From Paenibacillus_G sp049942825 (lineage in GTDB: Bacteria; Bacillota; Bacilli; Paenibacillales; NBRC-103111), in assembly GCF_049942825.1 (NCBI RefSeq), contig NZ_CP187970.1, positions 3,782,001 through 3,846,000 on the forward strand: a DNA stretch of 64,000 nt, given 5' to 3'. The notes under the pieces were generated by a model that worked only from the letters and a program-made list of their open reading frames with translations, did no database searches and was not told the DNA's origin. Positions 52,181 through 61,268 of this stretch are shown here, one piece after another (position 1 is the stretch's first letter; every line of letters starts with the position of its first letter). A program made the translations under genes and the position numbers.

Positions 52181-52190
52181 CGGCAGCTTC
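52162..52190 (+). terminator. hairpin at the recombinase stop
   Basis: GAAGCTGCC pairs with GGCAGCTTC and spans the recombinase stop codon. It is also the first half of the dispersed repeat described for 52162-52222. Confidence 0.55.
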
Positions 52191-52222
52191 CTCCTGATTG
52201 TTATTGAGCTAACGTTCTCCGT
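52162..52222. repeat. dispersed repeat: hairpin plus GCTAACGTTCTCCGT, copy 1
   Basis: The hairpin CTGCC..GGCAG is followed by TTATTGAGCTAACGTTCTCC. The same arrangement recurs at 57745-57812 and, more diverged, at 60618-60690. Confidence 0.6.
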
Positions 52223-52235
52223 CTAGCTTAGTAAT

Positions 52236-52574
52236 TCAACATTCAAATGATGGGAATGAGAACCTGGAAAGTTGAGCATGAAATGCACATTCCCATTGCT
52301 CCCATTGTTCCATTGACAATTCTCCAACAATTTGTAACCCTGAGGGTTCAACCGAAGCGTATAGGTAATATGTTGACACCCCTTCCTCGCCAAACCACAT
52401 AGAACATTGATGGCTCTTTACGAGACATTGTGGCAATACCAAGTAAACTTGCTTAAGTTGCTCCCATGTGTCTTCAACAAACTTGTTGAAATTTAAGCAA
52501 TACACTCTATCAATCAAAACAACACTTTGGTCGCTTGCTGCAAGTTCTGTATTGTCATAAAAGCAAATATCCAT
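52236..52574 (-). CDS. hypothetical protein
   Basis: A 112-residue protein beginning MDICFYDNTELAASDQSVVL, with LNFNKFVEDTWEQLKQVYLV and VSTYYLYASVEPSGLQIVGE. ACGGGGA stands upstream of the ATG at 52574. It looks like an intact small soluble protein at the right edge of the island. No family is recognised. Confidence 0.45.
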   Translation of the reverse strand: MDICFYDNTELAASDQSVVLIDRVYCLNFNKFVEDTWEQLKQVYLVLPQCLVKSHQCSMWFGEEGVSTYYLYASVEPSGLQIVGELSMEQWEQWECAFHAQLSRFSFPSFEC

Positions 52575-52884
52575 TATCAATCCCCGTTTCAACGTTCTCC
52601 CACAGCGCAATAATAACGCCTTGGTTATGCGATGTAAATTCAAACAACACCACGTTATCCTGCCAGTTAGCCATCCATGCCGCGTGAACGCGGCACCACG
52701 GAATCATGAAAATTTATACTTCCTGCCTTATACTATTCTTCAACTATGGTATTGCGAACCCAACTGTTAGGCTGACTCCGACGACCATGGTGCACCACGG
52801 AATGTCGCTCCCGCAGGATAGATTAACCCTTTGCTGGTTGTTGCACCAGTCCTCAATTCAATTTGCCGAAGAAAGGTGAGTCTT
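52575..52884. other. junction region between island and IS110 remnant
   Basis: No gene is seen. GC content rises again here, so the right edge of the island is probably in or just before this stretch. CACCACGGAAT occurs twice (near 52692 and 52793). Confidence 0.35.
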
Positions 52885-53240
52885 ATGGAAGTTCTTATAG
52901 AACGAGCTTGCGGGTTGGATGACGGTCTTTCTTCTCGAACTTATCGATTGGATCAAGGAGCACCGCTGCACCACGTGGCCATGGAGAGCACCGGTGTGTT
53001 TTGTAAGCCTATCGTCAACTTGCTTGAGGCCGAGAACATTGAATTTCTGGTTGTCAATGCGCAGCACATGAGGGCCGTTCCCGGCCGCAAGAAGGATGTA
53101 AAGGACGCCGAGTGGATTGTGAATTTATTACGTCACGGCCTGCTTAAAGCAAGCTTTATTCCTGACCGGAACCAACGCGAAATGCGGTAGCTCGTTCGAT
53201 ACCGTCGAAGCCTGATCCAGGAACGTGCCCGCGAACCTTA
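52885..53240 (+). pseudogene. IS110 family transposase fragment
   Basis: From the ATG at 52885 the frame reads MEVLIERACGLDDG, then HHVAMESTGVFCKPIVNLLE and VVNAQHMRAVPGRKKDVKDA, the DEDD-type N-terminal domain of IS110 transposases. The usual stretch after GLD (VHK and about 30 residues) is deleted, an in-frame TAG follows REMR, and the continuation LVRYRRSLIQERA stops soon after. The C-terminal Ser-containing domain is missing. It is a dead remnant. Confidence 0.8.
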
Positions 53241-53379
53241 GGCTTTTTTTGCTTAGTTGCCTACGGCCGACGGGGATCGATAATGGAATATTCAGTGCCT
53301 TCCATGTAGGAGTCGAAGGCTTCCACTCCTGCGCTAAGTGGGCGCGACGCGCGGCCAGTGTTCCTAACGGCTCGTCGAT

Positions 53380-54768
53380 CTAAGCGCCGGAAAGCATCGG
53401 AGGCACGATTTCTTTTGCGGTCTCGTTGTAGGCGTAGGCGAATGTGTTCACCACGATTACGAACCCGTCGCCGTCATCGGATTCGACCTCTAGCACGACG
53501 GAAACCGGAAGCATGGTTGCCGTATCGACCTTAAAGCGATGCTGCGCGGCAACCGTTCTGGAGGGTGTTCGATGCTGCTGTTGCGCGATTCTGTCGACTT
53601 TATTCGCATTAAAGCGGATCGCGATGTTAATCGCGTCTCCTATCGTCGACACGTGGATCTCTTGGGCCGCCTCCAAATTCTCCGCGGAGAAATACACGGC
53701 CAAATTGACCTGCGCCGCACCGTCGCCAAGATCGTCGCTAACCATCCACTCGCCCGACTCTCCATTTACATGGTTCGCTGAGAAGACTTTTCCTTGCGTC
53801 ACGATCGTCTCTTGCTCCACGTCCATATCGCCCGATTGAAAAGACGATTTGGACCGCATAGAAAATTCGGGTTTGAAAAGAATATCGCCTTCCAAAATCA
53901 TCGTTAATTCGGTATCTCGACCGTTCATGCTCATGGAGCCTTCGTAGGAATATCTGTCTACTTGCCCGATGGCGTTCTTGATGGCGCTAAATAACGCTCG
54001 TTCTTCATCGGACAGGCTATACGGCGGTTCGATCGCTTCTTCCTCATATTCCCCATCCAAGTCCACGTTATGATAGACTTGCAGCACGTCCTCCAGTCCC
54101 TCGAGGACCCGGATCATCTGCTCGAACCGGGCTTTCGCAGCGTCGGGAAGCGTTATATAATCCTGCGGCTCCATCGTCCGTTCAACAAGGGTGAACGTCG
54201 AGACGCCGGCGTTCCGGAGCGCGTCCTCCATAACGGAGAACGCCTCCGCATTGCACAGACAGATCACCGTATCCTCTTCTTCGATGAAATAGAACTGATC
54301 GACGTGCTCTTCGATGTGAAGCTTGTACACGTCTTCAAAGTCTAAGCCGGACTGGCCAATCACCCCCATCGCGTCGAACAGGCAAGCTACGGAATCTCTC
54401 TCGTCCAAGCTGATTCCGTTATTCTCGAAGACGTCGCGCACGACGGAGGTCGTACGGTTCGCATCGGGGGTGAGCGCCTCGACTATGACCATCGAACCAT
54501 GAGGCCCGGTGCCTTCATAGCGAATCTCTTCATACCTTTCCTCGCCACCGACTCTGGCTTTTTCCAGGGTGCGGTCGACAATCGCCTGCGGCACGTTATA
54601 GGAATTCGCACGATCAAGAACGAAATTTAGGGAGCGATGGAGTTCCGGGTCAGCTTCTCCCCGTCTTGCCGCGACATAGATTTCGCGACCGAATCGTTCA
54701 TAGACGAGACTCGCGCCCACATCATCGGATGCGATCATGGCTCTAATCTTGTTCCACTTCTGGTTCAT
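53380..54768 (-). CDS. YebC/PmpR-like protein fused to a lipoprotein-type C-terminal domain
   Basis: A 462-residue fusion. Residues 1 to about 235 follow YebC/TACO1 along its length: MNQKWNKIRAMIASDDVGAS, YERFGREIYVAARRGEADPE, YEEIRYEGTGPHGSMVIVEA, and a late LEDVLQVYHNVDLDGEY. The Gly-rich loop before the SVA-LFD strand is degenerate. Residues about 245-462 look like an extracytoplasmic LolA-like or DUF6612-type domain (YSYEGSMSMNGRDTELTMIL, GKVFSANHVNGESGEWMV), yet there is no signal peptide or membrane helix between them. YebC proteins act in the cytoplasm on ribosomes or DNA. The frame is intact throughout, so it is probably expressed. Confidence 0.75.
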   Translation of the reverse strand: MNQKWNKIRAMIASDDVGASLVYERFGREIYVAARRGEADPELHRSLNFVLDRANSYNVPQAIVDRTLEKARVGGEERYEEIRYEGTGPHGSMVIVEALTPDANRTTSVVRDVFENNGISLDERDSVACLFDAMGVIGQSGLDFEDVYKLHIEEHVDQFYFIEEEDTVICLCNAEAFSVMEDALRNAGVSTFTLVERTMEPQDYITLPDAAKARFEQMIRVLEGLEDVLQVYHNVDLDGEYEEEAIEPPYSLSDEERALFSAIKNAIGQVDRYSYEGSMSMNGRDTELTMILEGDILFKPEFSMRSKSSFQSGDMDVEQETIVTQGKVFSANHVNGESGEWMVSDDLGDGAAQVNLAVYFSAENLEAAQEIHVSTIGDAINIAIRFNANKVDRIAQQQHRTPSRTVAAQHRFKVDTATMLPVSVVLEVESDDGDGFVIVVNTFAYAYNETAKEIVPPMLSGA

Positions 54769-55433
54769 ACGGTTCCCACTCGCTTTCGAATTGGCATTCG
54801 GACTGCTTCGTATCCACTATCCATATTGTACCATAATAGACTTGTATACATATTCAAGGTTTACGGGCAAGGGTTGAAACGACCGCTTACCCGTCTATCC
54901 TCGCAAAGTTATCGACCGGCTTCTTGGCGCAAAGCGGAACCGCCATATTCACCGGATGTCATATCTGGCTTGGCTAAAAGTGCTTTAGTCTGCTCCACTT
55001 CATGCAAAGGAAAACGTACCCGCCACCCCCTTTTTAGGTTTTTAGGTTGACGGCTGCTGCGCATCCTGCACCGCCTTCTAAGCGATGGCATGAACACCTT
55101 CGATTGGTAATGTAAGCAAGTTCTTGTCCTAGTTTAAAGACAAGAACTTGCTTACATAAAACAAAAATACCGCACTACAGGCGGCATTCATTGTACGTAT
55201 GTTTTTATCCTCTGACATGCATAGCCTTGCCTCCTTTTGATTACGGACAACGGACACGCGTTTCCCGGCTTTGACCAGCTGCTTGGCCTGTCTGGGTGCC
55301 GCTAGTATGGTAAAACTAACGTGTTTGGAAATATTATGGGAGCCGGCTCCGCCCCGTGATGACGGACCGTGCGCGAGTCATGAGCAACAAGGACATTCGG
55401 CGAGAAACGGCGAGCTACAACTTCACTTAATGC
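54769..55433. other. non-coding region with a perfect inverted repeat
   Basis: No gene is seen. Nineteen-base perfect arms ATGTAAGCAAGTTCTTGTC (55110-55128) and its complement (55139-55157) enclose a 10-base loop. No T run follows directly, so its role (operator, terminator or element end) is open. Gene debris without clear identity surrounds it. Confidence 0.5.
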
Positions 55434-55478
55434 GGCAAAAAAGGTCTACAGAAGGACGTTCTGTAGACCTTTTTTGCC
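55434..55478. terminator. strong bidirectional terminator hairpin
   Basis: GGCAAAAAAGGTCTACAGAA pairs perfectly with its complement around a 5-base loop, with A and T runs inside the arms. It lies at the stop of the minus-strand ORF 55480-55749. Confidence 0.8.
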
Positions 55479-55479
55479 A

Positions 55480-55749
55480 TTATGTTTCCCACTTCAATTT
55501 TGTCGCCAAAGATCTTACGCCCGTCACTTTTTGAACACGGAAGCATTGGAAGCGAATATCCTGCCAACGAACCATACGATTTTGCAATCGAACGCTGTTG
55601 GTAACCCAAAATTCCCTGTCACTCATTATGACTTTCATCCACTGAACGATTTCGGCCTGCCGACTGTGCTCGTAGTAATAGCCGCGGCTAACGACATTTG
55701 CAATAACCAATGCATCCTTGAATCGCTCTTGGATTGACAGTGATCTCAA
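55480..55749 (-). CDS. short hypothetical protein
   Basis: Eighty-nine residues beginning MRSLSIQERFKDALVIANVV (TTG at 55749, AAAGGGA upstream), with EIVQWMKVIMSDREFWVTNS and a basic beta-rich end. The terminator at its stop supports a real gene, but the start codon is weak and no family is recognised. It could be a fragment. Confidence 0.4.
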   Translation of the reverse strand: MRSLSIQERFKDALVIANVVSRGYYYEHSRQAEIVQWMKVIMSDREFWVTNSVRLQNRMVRWQDIRFQCFRVQKVTGVRSLATKLKWET

Positions 55750-55837
55750 TTTCCCTTTTAGTTGTTGCCGGGTTTACCAACACCACATGGATCCCTAAGA
55801 TCAACCAGCCAATTGGCCAGGTTATACCAGTGAAATA

Positions 55838-57037
55838 TCAGTTCATAGAATCTGTCGAAATCGTCTCGCATCCGTTGAATGATGCAAAATTTTGAAAACA
55901 ATGGTTCAAGGCTGTTCGCAATTGCTTTGTTGGCTTTACGTCTTTCTCGTACCAGATGTTTTTAACAACGAGCGTCCCGGCTTTTCGCTCCGCGATTACC
56001 TCGGCTCGTCCGATGAAGCTTTCTCCGTATAGTAGAGGCAGAACATAATAGCCGAATTTCCGTTTGATTGCAGGTGTGTAAATCTCCCAGGTGTAATCGA
56101 ATCCAAACAATTCGTTGATCAGTTTTCTGTCCCATAAGAAATTATCTAGTGGGGCAATCAGCTCGCAGCGCCATTTGGGCGCAGGATTTTGCAGTACGGT
56201 TTCAATAAGCGGCAAGTCCTCCGCGCGGCAATATAGTATATCCTTCATATGTTCCACGGCAACTGCAACAATGCGAGCTTCGTGCAGCAGTTGGCGGAAA
56301 GCCTCGTTGCGCTGCTCCGCTTTCAATCCCCATATGTTCAGCCAGGCATCGGATGCGCGATTCCATAAAAGGCCAACAGCGCCGATTCGACGCAGTACCC
56401 GCCACTTGTGATGCTCAAGCTCGCTCTCCAGCGGCTCCGGCGCATTCAACAGATTTGGCTGTATGTACTTCCTCGCGATATCGTAATATTTACGCGTTCC
56501 TTTTTTGTGATGTATAATCAACTCGCCTGTCGAGTACATCTGCTCCAACACCGACCGGGTTGAATTGTTTCCGCTGCTCCAGTGGATCGCCGATCGCCAA
56601 GCGAAATTTCCATCCAATTTTAGATCATCCGAACTTAGCGCACCGTGATTTTGGATGTGAGCTCGTACTTGCTCTATCAACGCTTCCATTTCGGGATAGC
56701 GCTTGGCATGCTGCCGGGCGGCCACCCTGTACCGCTCAAAATACGGCCAGTCCTCGACAGGGATAATGGCCAAATTCTTGTCGGGATAATCGACAAGGAC
56801 TCTATCTTGATACAGCAACTCCGCGAGCATGTTCTTGGTAAATCCTTTGATTCGCGACTGCAGCACCAGTTCGGCGTTTTTTCCGCAAACATCGATGGGA
56901 TCGTATTGAATACAGCCGACCTGCCGCACAAACTCCAATACTCCCTGCTTTCCGGTGAAATGATATTCGCCCAACAACCCGTGCTTCCATAGCAGAAATT
57001 GCCGTGCCTGGCGGTTCGTCAATTGAATCATGTACAC
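55838..57037 (-). CDS. winged-helix DNA-binding protein, YcaQ/AlkZ-like DNA glycosylase family
   Basis: A 399-residue protein of the HTH_42 (COG3214) family. The first winged helix is LTNRQARQFLLWKHGLLGEY; the motif VGCIQYDPIDVCGKNAELVL is the counterpart of the catalytic Gln-containing stretch in AlkZ/YcaQ. The C-terminal landmarks WRCELIAPLDNFLWDRKLIN and FDYTWEIYTPAIKRKFGYYV with LPLLYGE are typical. Family members unhook interstrand DNA crosslinks or bulky alkyl adducts. The GTG at 57037 has AAGGAG 5 bases upstream; an ATG at 57031 is the alternative. A related shorter protein is encoded at 59194-59832. Confidence 0.85.
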   Translation of the reverse strand: MYMIQLTNRQARQFLLWKHGLLGEYHFTGKQGVLEFVRQVGCIQYDPIDVCGKNAELVLQSRIKGFTKNMLAELLYQDRVLVDYPDKNLAIIPVEDWPYFERYRVAARQHAKRYPEMEALIEQVRAHIQNHGALSSDDLKLDGNFAWRSAIHWSSGNNSTRSVLEQMYSTGELIIHHKKGTRKYYDIARKYIQPNLLNAPEPLESELEHHKWRVLRRIGAVGLLWNRASDAWLNIWGLKAEQRNEAFRQLLHEARIVAVAVEHMKDILYCRAEDLPLIETVLQNPAPKWRCELIAPLDNFLWDRKLINELFGFDYTWEIYTPAIKRKFGYYVLPLLYGESFIGRAEVIAERKAGTLVVKNIWYEKDVKPTKQLRTALNHCFQNFASFNGCETISTDSMN

Positions 57038-57900
57038 ATCCGCTCCTTAACGAAACAATCGGGAGCCGTTAGCACATGATAATGAATGCCAATAACCGAA
57101 AATGGCTCTTTTTCAATGATTTCAACCACGGCTATCCCCCCTATCCGTTGGGAAATGAAAAACAAACATATGTTCCCGTAAAATATTACCATTATCTCGA
57201 GCATAAAAACAAGAGCTATTCAAAAATGCTGCCCATTAAAGCAATGAAGCTGACAATCACCGCGGCAGCTTCCGGAAAATGGCTCTCGAACCAAGTCGAT
57301 TCCTTATGGAGTCCATAACATAACCGATCTCCCGCTTCGTGCTGTTATCCTCGAACAAATCCAGCTGAACATGTCGTGTCATCCTACAGGTTGGTCATCA
57401 ACACATGTACGTTCCGCATTTCGCGTGATCTCCTCGATTTGGTCAAACCGTTTACGAAGCCTCTCGACAGGCATTCTGGCCAGATCCCCCAGGTTGCAGG
57501 CGCCCATGCGGTTCAGACTACAATACGTTCATTTTGAGTAGAATTCATCTGAAAGTCCTTGGTTTGTTTTTGGATCCGTTCGCTGGCCAGCTCAGGGACC
57601 CATTAACATCATATCAAGGAGTCTTTTTATTTCTCAAACTTCGTATTTACTCATAATAGGAATGCTGCCCGTTACATCAACGCGACCAGAGAGCAGCGGC
57701 CGCGCGCAGCGATCTGCTCCCTGGTTATTACACTATCGTTCTCCGTTTAACATAAAGAAACTGCCGAACATGATGGCAGCCTCCAGGTGTTATTGCGCTA
57801 GCGTTCTCCGTTCGCACAACAACCATGTGGTTAGGGATTTCGTCCCATAGTAGGAAACAGATCTTCATAGGGCAGGCCGCAAAGAAGAGCGGAAAGACGC
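57038..57900. other. non-coding, rearranged region with repeat pieces
   Basis: Short frames (for example 57076-57318) lack support. A partial copy of the dispersed repeat (ATGAAGCTGACAATCACCGC then GGCAGCTTCC) lies near 57243, and a fuller copy at 57745-57812. The rest is unidentified debris. Confidence 0.4.
57745..57812. repeat. dispersed repeat: hairpin plus GCTAGCGTTCTCCGTT, copy 2
   Basis: AACTGCCGAACATGATGGCAG forms the hairpin and TTATTGCGCTAGCGTTCTCC follows, parallel to copy 1 at 52162. Confidence 0.6.
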
Positions 57901-57940
57901 AACAAACCTTATCCGCAAGGGAACGCGGATAAGGTTTGTT
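57901..57940. terminator. terminator downstream of the DUF3829 gene
   Basis: Sixteen-base perfect arms AACAAACCTTATCCGC and its complement with an 8-base loop, 51 bases beyond the minus-strand stop. Confidence 0.75.
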
Positions 57941-57991
57941 CGTTACCGGGACTCCGTATTTTGATTCCGAAGCTCCAATCGTTCGACATGC

Positions 57992-58933
57992 TTAATTTAT
58001 TTCATTATATCGTTCGACTGCCTTACTTAACAGATAATTGAAATTCTCAGGTGTACCATCCGTACTGTGCAGGAACTGGCCGTTCAGGTCAGAATCAGAT
58101 ACAGGTTTCTTCTTATTGATGCGTTCAATGATTTTCGAAGCGGCCGCTTTTGCCTCGGTGGCTGAATGAACAAAGTTCTCGATGCTGAAGCTGTTTATCC
58201 CTTCTTTTTGTATTCGTTCCTTGTCTTTTGCGATTGTCATGAGCGCATTCAAATCTTCAGTCATGATGTCATATTTGGCTTTAAACTTTGTCATATCAAG
58301 CTCCAGCACATTGCCGGCGGTGATTCCCTGCTCATCCATTTCAAGGGCTGTAGCCTCGGCATCGATCATGAACTTCAGAGCATTATACCGGATCTGCTGG
58401 TCTGCATCCTTGAGTTTTTGCAGTTCAGCCTCACGCTTCTCGTTACCCAATTTTTGCATTGCAATGAAGTATTGTTTGGCGACAGTCTCGTAAGCGATAT
58501 TGGCACTTACTAGCTTGGTATGCAGCTGTTTTCCTTTTGCGAAATCATCATCCACGTAGCCTTTACTATCATAGTAGGCTTTCATATCGTCCAGGACGGA
58601 CAACAGATCTTTGATGACCGGTGTCAATTTGTTCACTACAGGATCCACGTTCGCAAAAGCAGGTTGGCTTGGGGTATAGCCGTTCGCTTTATCAATAACT
58701 GCCCGCTCAGGTTCAGCAACGCCGAGCATGATGAAGCTGAGGTTCTTCTCGATTATAGGCTGTTGATCAACTCCGAACTTCTCAAAATAATGGACCAGAA
58801 CCTCATTGATCCGGCCCGTTAACAAGTTATTGAGCCCCACATACGCATTGTATTTCTCGATTTCTTTGCTCTCGCCCGGTGTAACGCCTGCAGCCGCTTG
58901 ATTCGTGGTGGATGTAATGGCAGAACAAGTAAT
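57992..58933 (-). pseudogene. DUF3829 (YiiG-like) lipoprotein without its signal peptide
   Basis: The frame from 58840 (GTG) gives 282 residues of a YiiG-like DUF3829 protein: YVGLNNLLTGRINEVLVHYF at the start, DLLSVLDDMKAYYDSKGYVD, and helical repeats to FNYLLSKAVERYNEIN. The frame is open further upstream as T-C-S-A-I-T-S-T-T-N-Q-A-A-A-G, which looks like the lipobox Cys and tether of the mature lipoprotein, but a TAA stands two codons before that Cys (58934-58936). The signal peptide is therefore missing and foreign sequence begins there. A cytoplasmic product is possible from the internal GTG; export is not. Confidence 0.65.
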
Positions 58934-59193
58934 TTATTGTGCTTTTCTTTAGTATGACGTCTGAAAACAAATGAATCTTCTGGTCGATTACATCCCTCTT
59001 CCCCGCACCTTAATGTTGATTGTGAAACATATCTATTGAATTCTAGAATGATTTGGTGAATAGGTCTGGAGTCTTGAGTAGCAAAATCTGTAACAGGATT
59101 GTGTTTACATTCCTGCCTTTTTTGCATCATCTCTAGCCATGTGTTCATCGGAAGCAACTTCTCCATACCCAATATCTAGTAGGAGGGATATGA

Positions 59194-59832
59194 ATGATCC
59201 AAATAAAAATCTCCACATATAAAGAGGCTGTTCAGCTTATTAATGAAGTGGGCATCTTGCCACTGGCACCACTTATTCCAAACCATCCCTCACTTTACGA
59301 AATCACTTTTGGCGAGCAATGGTTAACGGGGACTGAAACTGATCCTTGGCTTTGGCGAACACGACTTCCGAGTGATGGCGCAGCGGCTTACGGTAAATTC
59401 ATTAAGAAAAAACTGGTTCTCATTTCACGCGAATTAGTTCGTTATCAACAAGGTCTGATTTCTAAGGATGCTTTAGTGCTTTATCGACAAATCAGAGAGG
59501 AAGAAGGCATCGAAACTAGGTCATTAAGATTAAAAGCGGGAATGCATGGCAAAGAAATGAAGAAGACATTCGAACGATCCCTTTTGGACTTACAAGAAAC
59601 TATGGATATTGTTATTTCTGGTGCCAAAGAAAGTAGGATCATTTTAGATGTGAATAGCGCGTGGAAGAGTACTACATTCGAGTCAACCGACCATTGGATG
59701 GAGAACGTCGGCATACTTCAATCTGATATTCGTGTGGAGCTTGCTAAGAAGGAACTGAAGCACTGCTTAACAGGGAAATGCACTGTTGAGGCATTGGGAT
59801 TTCTCAATAAATTATTTCAACTTGATTCCTAA
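59194..59832 (+). CDS. AlkZ-related protein
   Basis: A 212-residue protein. The block ILPLAPLIPNHPSLYEITFG, then TGTETDPWLWRTRLPSDGAA and AYGKFIKKKLVLISRELVRY, is the pattern I associate with the short AlkZ-related proteins of Bacilli. The rest is helical. AGGAGGG stands 6 bases before the ATG. It lacks the duplicated winged-helix layout of full AlkZ. It lies 2 kb from the longer AlkZ/YcaQ-like gene on the opposite strand. Function is unproven. Confidence 0.55.
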   Translation: MIQIKISTYKEAVQLINEVGILPLAPLIPNHPSLYEITFGEQWLTGTETDPWLWRTRLPSDGAAAYGKFIKKKLVLISRELVRYQQGLISKDALVLYRQIREEEGIETRSLRLKAGMHGKEMKKTFERSLLDLQETMDIVISGAKESRIILDVNSAWKSTTFESTDHWMENVGILQSDIRVELAKKELKHCLTGKCTVEALGFLNKLFQLDS

Positions 59833-59980
59833 ATCCCTGATAATAAAACATATAGGAGCTGTTCAATGCAACTCCTATAAATCATCTCCATTTGAATCCT
59901 CCGATCCAATTTCCTGTTCCGACACGGGCCGGCTGGCTGTTGGCTGTTCGACTGTGCGCCATTGGCTTGTCATTCCGTAG

Positions 59981-60012
59981 AAAAAATCCCGGCATTTTAA
60001 ATATGCCGGGAT
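59981..60012 (-). terminator. intrinsic terminator of the copper-amine-oxidase-N gene
   Basis: On the minus strand, ATCCCGGCAT pairs with ATGCCGGGAT and is followed by six T residues, 24 bases beyond the stop. Confidence 0.8.
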
Positions 60013-60035
60013 GAAAGCGCTATTTAAAAACGAAT

Positions 60036-60578
60036 TTATTTATAATACGAAGTCGTAAGCGGGACAAATATTCCGTTCACGCCTTCCTTATTCTTATATT
60101 TGTAGAATACGACCACTCTTTCCTGTCCGTTCACATTGGCTTCGATCGTCCTCAATCCGTCCTCTACTCTCACCGTTTCCTGCTTGAGCAGACGGCTGTT
60201 ACCATCCTCGATCTTTACCTTTACTTCCGTGCCCAGTGCAGCGACCTGCAGGTACAGCGTCTGATACTTCTTTTCCGGCTTCAGGGAGAAGTTGGAGCCG
60301 TTGTTGCTCGTGTCCTTGATCACTTCCTGATAGTCCTTGCCCATGTATTTCGTCTGGTTCGGATCCTTGATCGCCTTGGTGAAGGTCTGTGTGGCATTCA
60401 GAGGCACGCCCTCCACCTTTTCACCGAACGGTACACTTTTGGTGGCTTCATCGTAGTCAACGGCAACGTCCAGCGAGCTCGCGATAGCCCTGGCCGGCAA
60501 ATATGTACTTCCATCAAAGGTAATCGGCGTCACTACATTCCCCTGTTCGTCCAGGAGCTGCATGGTTTCACCGTTCAC
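60036..60578 (-). pseudogene. copper amine oxidase N-domain (PF07833) protein, N-terminally truncated
   Basis: The 180-residue frame starts VNGETMQLLDEQGNVVTPIT, then FDGSTYLPARAIASSLDVAV and DYDEATKSVPFG, the end of a copper-amine-oxidase N-type wall-associated domain. A beta-sandwich-like part follows with LQVAALGTEVKVKIEDGNSR and VVVFYKYKNKEGVNGIFVPL. These proteins are normally secreted, yet no signal peptide remains. The frame is open only 14 codons further up, to a TGA, where the dispersed repeat (60618-60690) begins. The insertion appears to have cut off the 5' end. Confidence 0.65.
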
Positions 60579-60617
60579 TTGTTTTCTATAGGTTTCTTTA
60601 TATTCCCATCATTCATG

Positions 60618-60690
60618 GAATACGGCAGCCGATCATCTGGCGGGCTGCCGTCGTGTCATTCTGGAGCTATAGTCTCCCGTTAGTTTCATC
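60618..60690. repeat. dispersed repeat: hairpin plus GAGCTATAGTCTCCCGTTAG, copy 3
   Basis: CGGCAGCC pairs with GGGCTGCCG, followed by TTCTGGAGCTATAGTCTCCC. It is the most diverged of the three copies and lies at the broken 5' end of the copper-amine-oxidase-N gene. Confidence 0.5.
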
Positions 60691-60780
60691 TAGGCTGAAG
60701 TGAATCTTGATCATTGCTAAGCCAATCAGAAGCTTAAACCGAGTATTTTCTTCAGAGTGGTTGTGACTCACGTAGACCTC

Positions 60781-61230
60781 TCACGCCTTCTGAACAGAGG
60801 GCGAGTAAAATACATCGCTATGCATATGCTTGATTTTTTCCCAGTTGCCGGGATTGGTCGTATCTAAAGTGCGGTGCTCCATAATGGCCTGATATAGAGC
60901 GGTTTTTTGTTCCAAATGGGCAACGTGCAATTTGGCTTCTTCGAGCTTTGCGAGCGCGTCTTCTTTGTGCTCCATCATGAGTGCGTAACGTTGCGGAATG
61001 GTCGAATCTCCCTCGAGACAGAGATCTATATACCTCTTAATAACTTCAATAGGCATCCCGGATTGCTTGAGGCATTTGATGCCATGCAGCCAGTTGATTG
61101 ATTCTTCGTCAAACATTCGAATATTGTTTTGATTACGCTGTACACTTGGCACCAGACCTTTATCCGTGTAAAAGCGTACTGCGTGCTCGGTGAGTCCCGT
61201 TATGAGGGAGGCTTCTTTGACCGTATGCAT
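60781..61230 (-). CDS. MerR family transcriptional regulator
   Basis: A 149-residue MerR protein. The winged HTH is MHTVKEASLITGLTEHAVRF then YTDKGLVPSVQRNQNNIRMF; a dimer coiled coil EDALAKLEEAKLHVAHLEQK follows. There are no metal-binding cysteines in the C-terminal loop, so it is of the small-molecule or stress-responsive kind. The start at 61230 has AGGAGG 7 bases upstream. It is divergent from an aldo/keto reductase whose promoter has the 19-bp spacer typical of MerR control, so that gene is its likely target. Confidence 0.88.
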   Translation of the reverse strand: MHTVKEASLITGLTEHAVRFYTDKGLVPSVQRNQNNIRMFDEESINWLHGIKCLKQSGMPIEVIKRYIDLCLEGDSTIPQRYALMMEHKEDALAKLEEAKLHVAHLEQKTALYQAIMEHRTLDTTNPGNWEKIKHMHSDVFYSPSVQKA

Positions 61231-61268
61231 GTGCAATCCTCCTAGGAAAATAAATTTTTGAAAGCAGC

